Made by a program: the position numbers and the translations under genes
Notes under the pieces: generated by a model
Told to the model about the DNA's origin: nothing
Database searches by the model: none
What the model saw: the letters and a program-made list of their open reading frames with translations, nothing else
Origin: Sphagnum compactum
Taxonomy: Eukaryota > Bryophyta > Sphagnopsida > Sphagnales
Length of the DNA: 64,000 nucleotides
NCBI GenBank assembly: GCA_965153455.1
Contig: OZ234502.1
Coordinates: forward strand, 5,859,495-5,923,494
Direction: 5' to 3'
Part shown: positions 61,567 through 64,000 of the stretch, piece after piece
How positions within the stretch are numbered: the stretch's first letter is position 1
Layout: every line of letters starts with the position of its first letter

Positions 61567-63915
61567 TGTGGGGCGGGTATGTAATTTTTTTGATAATAGT
61601 CGGGTCCAGGTTTCAATTTTTTTTAAAAAAAAATCCACAACGGGTCCAGGTCTATGGAAATTAGAAATTTCAAATAACAAGTCGGGTCTAGGTTTTTAGA
61701 ATGTAAATGAGCAATGGGTGTGAGGTGGGTCCAAGGTTCAATGCATTTGAAGGCGGGTATACAATCTCAGGTCTTTATCAAAAACCTTGCCCAATATCTT
61801 ATTGAGTTTTTAAAATTATTCCGACACTTTGACAAAAACCCTCACAATCACTCTTGATTTCTTACTCGGTTCTTAGAAATGAAACATCCTTTTTTTTTTA
61901 AAAATTCACAAAACCTATTGACATTTAGGGTTTAGGGTTCATGGATTATGAAATTGCAATCCAAAGTTCAAAGAAAGAATTTTATTAACAAAGAGTTTTG
62001 GAAAGCCATAACATTGTCTTTTTGTATGTTTCTAAATTTTAAACCTAATTATAGCAATTGATCCTAATGTCCAACCAACATGCATGAATCAAAAATGATT
62101 GTTTGTTTTGTTAAATATGGTTTTTTGCATCAAACCATTCCATGTTCCTTTCATCTAACATGCTCCCAAGATCAAAAGATTGATCCAATTGACCTCAAAG
62201 ATTAACACCTTCACTTAATCCTTAAAAAACAAAAACACATACTAACTTTCAAAGACAGACACAACCTATAACCTTAAATGATGTAAACAAATAAATATAC
62301 ATATAACAAACCTTCATAGAGAAATATAAAGAGAAAAGCAAACAATAGTCATATACTGTTCATATACCCTCAAAAACAAACAGATAGACAAGTAATTAAC
62401 TGACAACTGACCTTCAAAATAAATAGATAGTAGATAGTAGACCCCAAAAAGACAAACAACTAGCATGCCTTGAAAGAAAAACAGACAACAAACCTTCATA
62501 AACATTGCATACAAACTTTGAAGGATTAATCTAAGCAAAACGCAAACTTGAAATGTCACAAACATACATACTCTAAACAGGGAGACACAAAGTAACCTTG
62601 AAAGACACAAAAACACAAACAAAAAAACAACTAGATAATAGACAACACACCTTCACAGACACAACCAACCCTTCAAAACAGTTTAGAGTTAAAAAATTAT
62701 AAACTCTACAAACCAACACAAACTGAACCTCAAAGACCATGAATCCAAAATCTTCAAACTATCGATGTTTCACATTGAAACATAGTGAAGATTGAAGACC
62801 TCAAAATCTAGAAACATGGAAAAACTTTCTACGCAAAACCCTAACACATGTAATCAATTCATCATTTTCATATTTAGCTAGTCCTCACATGTAAGGAAGG
62901 ACTTCTGGCAATTACAAATCCCCATATACATATTCTTCACATTCCACTTCATCCATGAATTCGGCATCCAACTTGTCTGTCAAGTCAAATTCTACTTCAC
63001 AAATAGTTACCAAATCAGATGGTTTTAAACACCTAACACGAAGATTAGATGGCTAATTCTTATGGACAAAGATTAGTTTGTCTAGATTGTCAGTTCGAAA
63101 CCAACATCTCCTAAGTGTTGTGAGGATCCAACAATGGAAAAGATTATTTCAATCTTAATCTAGCTAACCGAGATTCCCAAAATCTGTATTGCAAGTGCAG
63201 TCAATGTTGGAAACTTTTGCTTTTATATTTGCCACCATGTCAAAACACATGAACAAGTTTATGCATCAATAGGATATTGATGGAACAAACCAAGTTCTCA
63301 GCATACAATGTCTTAATAAGTATCTACAATAATGTTAGTCTGTTGGAATAGATCTTGAGAATCCACAAGTGAAACATACTCATTGAAATAGTCCCCTCTA
63401 TTTGGCAACAAAACCTTTGTAAGCCTCTAATAATAGAGGCAATAATAAATGTTCGTCATAATTTGGCACTAGAGTGGCAATAGCTTCACGACCCAAATAA
63501 GTAGTCACCAAATGCATACTTTTATACCTTGGATCCAACATAAGAGACAACATGTTATGGCCTTTTTTTAAAAAAACAATACATAAAGGAAATAAAGGGT
63601 AGAAGGACCTTGAGCACTTGGCATTTCATACGAGAAATGAACTCTTCCAATTCATAATCAAATACATTTATTTCCTCTTTAGCAAGGTTATCAAGCACCC
63701 TCTGGTGTGAAAGCTCATCACGAAGTTCTTGACATATATAATTAGAATAAAAAGGAAGGCATCCCCAAGGAGCCAATGCCTTTGGCTCTAGTTCAAAACA
63801 CACCTTCTCACAATGGGTGAAAGAACTTTCATAACAAATTCGCAAATAACCCAAGTTCAGGGAGAGGGTATGCAACTTTGTAACGGAAAAATTTGCCAAC
63901 TATAATAGAGTGTAA
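61567..63915 (-). pseudogene. Decayed hAT-superfamily element (relic 3), 3' part
   Basis: On the minus strand a long open piece (63899-63555) ends near SFMYCFFKK. After a frameshift it is followed by NMLSLMLDPRYKSMHLVTTY, YLGREAIATL and NYDEHLLLPLLLEAYKGFVA (about 63557-63405). Further on come FPTLTALAIQILGIS and IFSIVG-like text near 63080-63240, as in the hAT C-terminal dimerisation region, with stops between. At the far 3' side, 61567-61770 contains gtggggcgggtat and several cgggtccagg-like words. This pattern suits the subterminal region of a plant hAT end. The 5' end of the element lies beyond the window, so completeness cannot be judged. Confidence 0.72.
62260..62760. repeat. Degenerate repeat of accttcaaagacacaaac-like words
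   Basis: Phrases such as aaccttcatagaca, accttgaaagacacaa and ccttcacagacacaac recur at irregular 40-70 base intervals within the 3' region of hAT relic 3. They create a cysteine- and leucine-rich minus-strand open frame that I regard as spurious. Confidence 0.55.
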
Positions 63916-64000
63916 TGGCATTCCAGAAAGTTAATTCATCTTGGAACAATAAAACACAGCTTGTAAACCTGCAAGCAACAACACAATTAAGTTAGATACT
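63916..64000. other. Window edge, upstream part of hAT relic 3
   Basis: Too short to interpret. It presumably continues the minus-strand element. Confidence 0.3.

Noticed and set aside
62314-62622. 102-codon minus-strand frame
   Set aside because: Low-complexity product of the accttcaaagacac-like repeat within the hAT relic.
1-64000. CRISPR arrays, tRNA, rRNA, organelle gene clusters, LTR retrotransposon pairs
   Set aside because: I looked for regularly spaced direct repeats, conserved RNA cores and long direct terminal repeats and saw none. Reading by eye could miss diverged LTRs.

Overview
The window looks like nuclear DNA of a land plant. Six intron-bearing, plant-type genes lie in short gene-rich islands. 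Introns are mostly about 60 to 490 bases, use GT...AG sites and keep frame. Between the islands are long AT-rich stretches poor in CpG and filled with decayed DNA transposons. Three predicted proteins have plastid-targeting-like N-termini. One is the chloroplast NDH subunit NdhS, which argues against Pinaceae, since they lost the plastid ndh genes. The style of the hAT and Harbinger relics and the microsatellite-rich 5' leaders would fit a moss such as Sphagnum, but that is inference and I would not insist on it. I see no bacterial operon, CRISPR array, rRNA or tRNA.

Layout. 1-15 kb: AT-rich DNA with no intact gene. It holds a broken hAT transposase (2.4-4.3 kb) with a CACTA-like MITE inside it, a terminal-inverted-repeat element (5.49-6.35 kb), small duplications and a second CACTA-like MITE (11.4 kb). 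15.0-18.8 kb, minus: an eight-exon tryptophan/tyrosine permease-family gene. 20.9-26.2 kb, plus: a ten-exon ankyrin-repeat and coiled-coil gene, divergent from the permease. 28.4-29.1 kb, minus: single-exon ndhS. 30-36 kb: simple repeats, a minisatellite, a second broken hAT transposase and a short CpG-rich patch. 37.5-39.6 kb, plus: a six-exon VASt-like membrane-anchored protein gene. 42.8-45.5 kb, minus: a six-exon gene for a conserved plant protein of unknown function. 48.4-50.1 kb: a small MITE abutting a broken PIF/Harbinger transposase. 52.2-54.7 kb, plus: an eight-exon plastid-targeted coiled-coil protein gene. 55.8-57.7 kb: a second MITE abutting a second broken Harbinger element. 58-64 kb: further repeats and a minus-strand hAT relic with a candidate terminus at about 61.57 kb.

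The six genes do not form a pathway; they are ordinary neighbours. Exon models were made by hand from splice sites and frame continuity. In all six the summed exon lengths are a multiple of three. Two models have an undecided splice site (VASt gene exon 3 donor; unknown-protein gene exon 3 acceptor). I found no convincing new biological system. The most informative structures are the two MITE-TTA-Harbinger arrangements with matching ends, the nested MITE in hAT relic 1, and the large ankyrin/coiled-coil gene.
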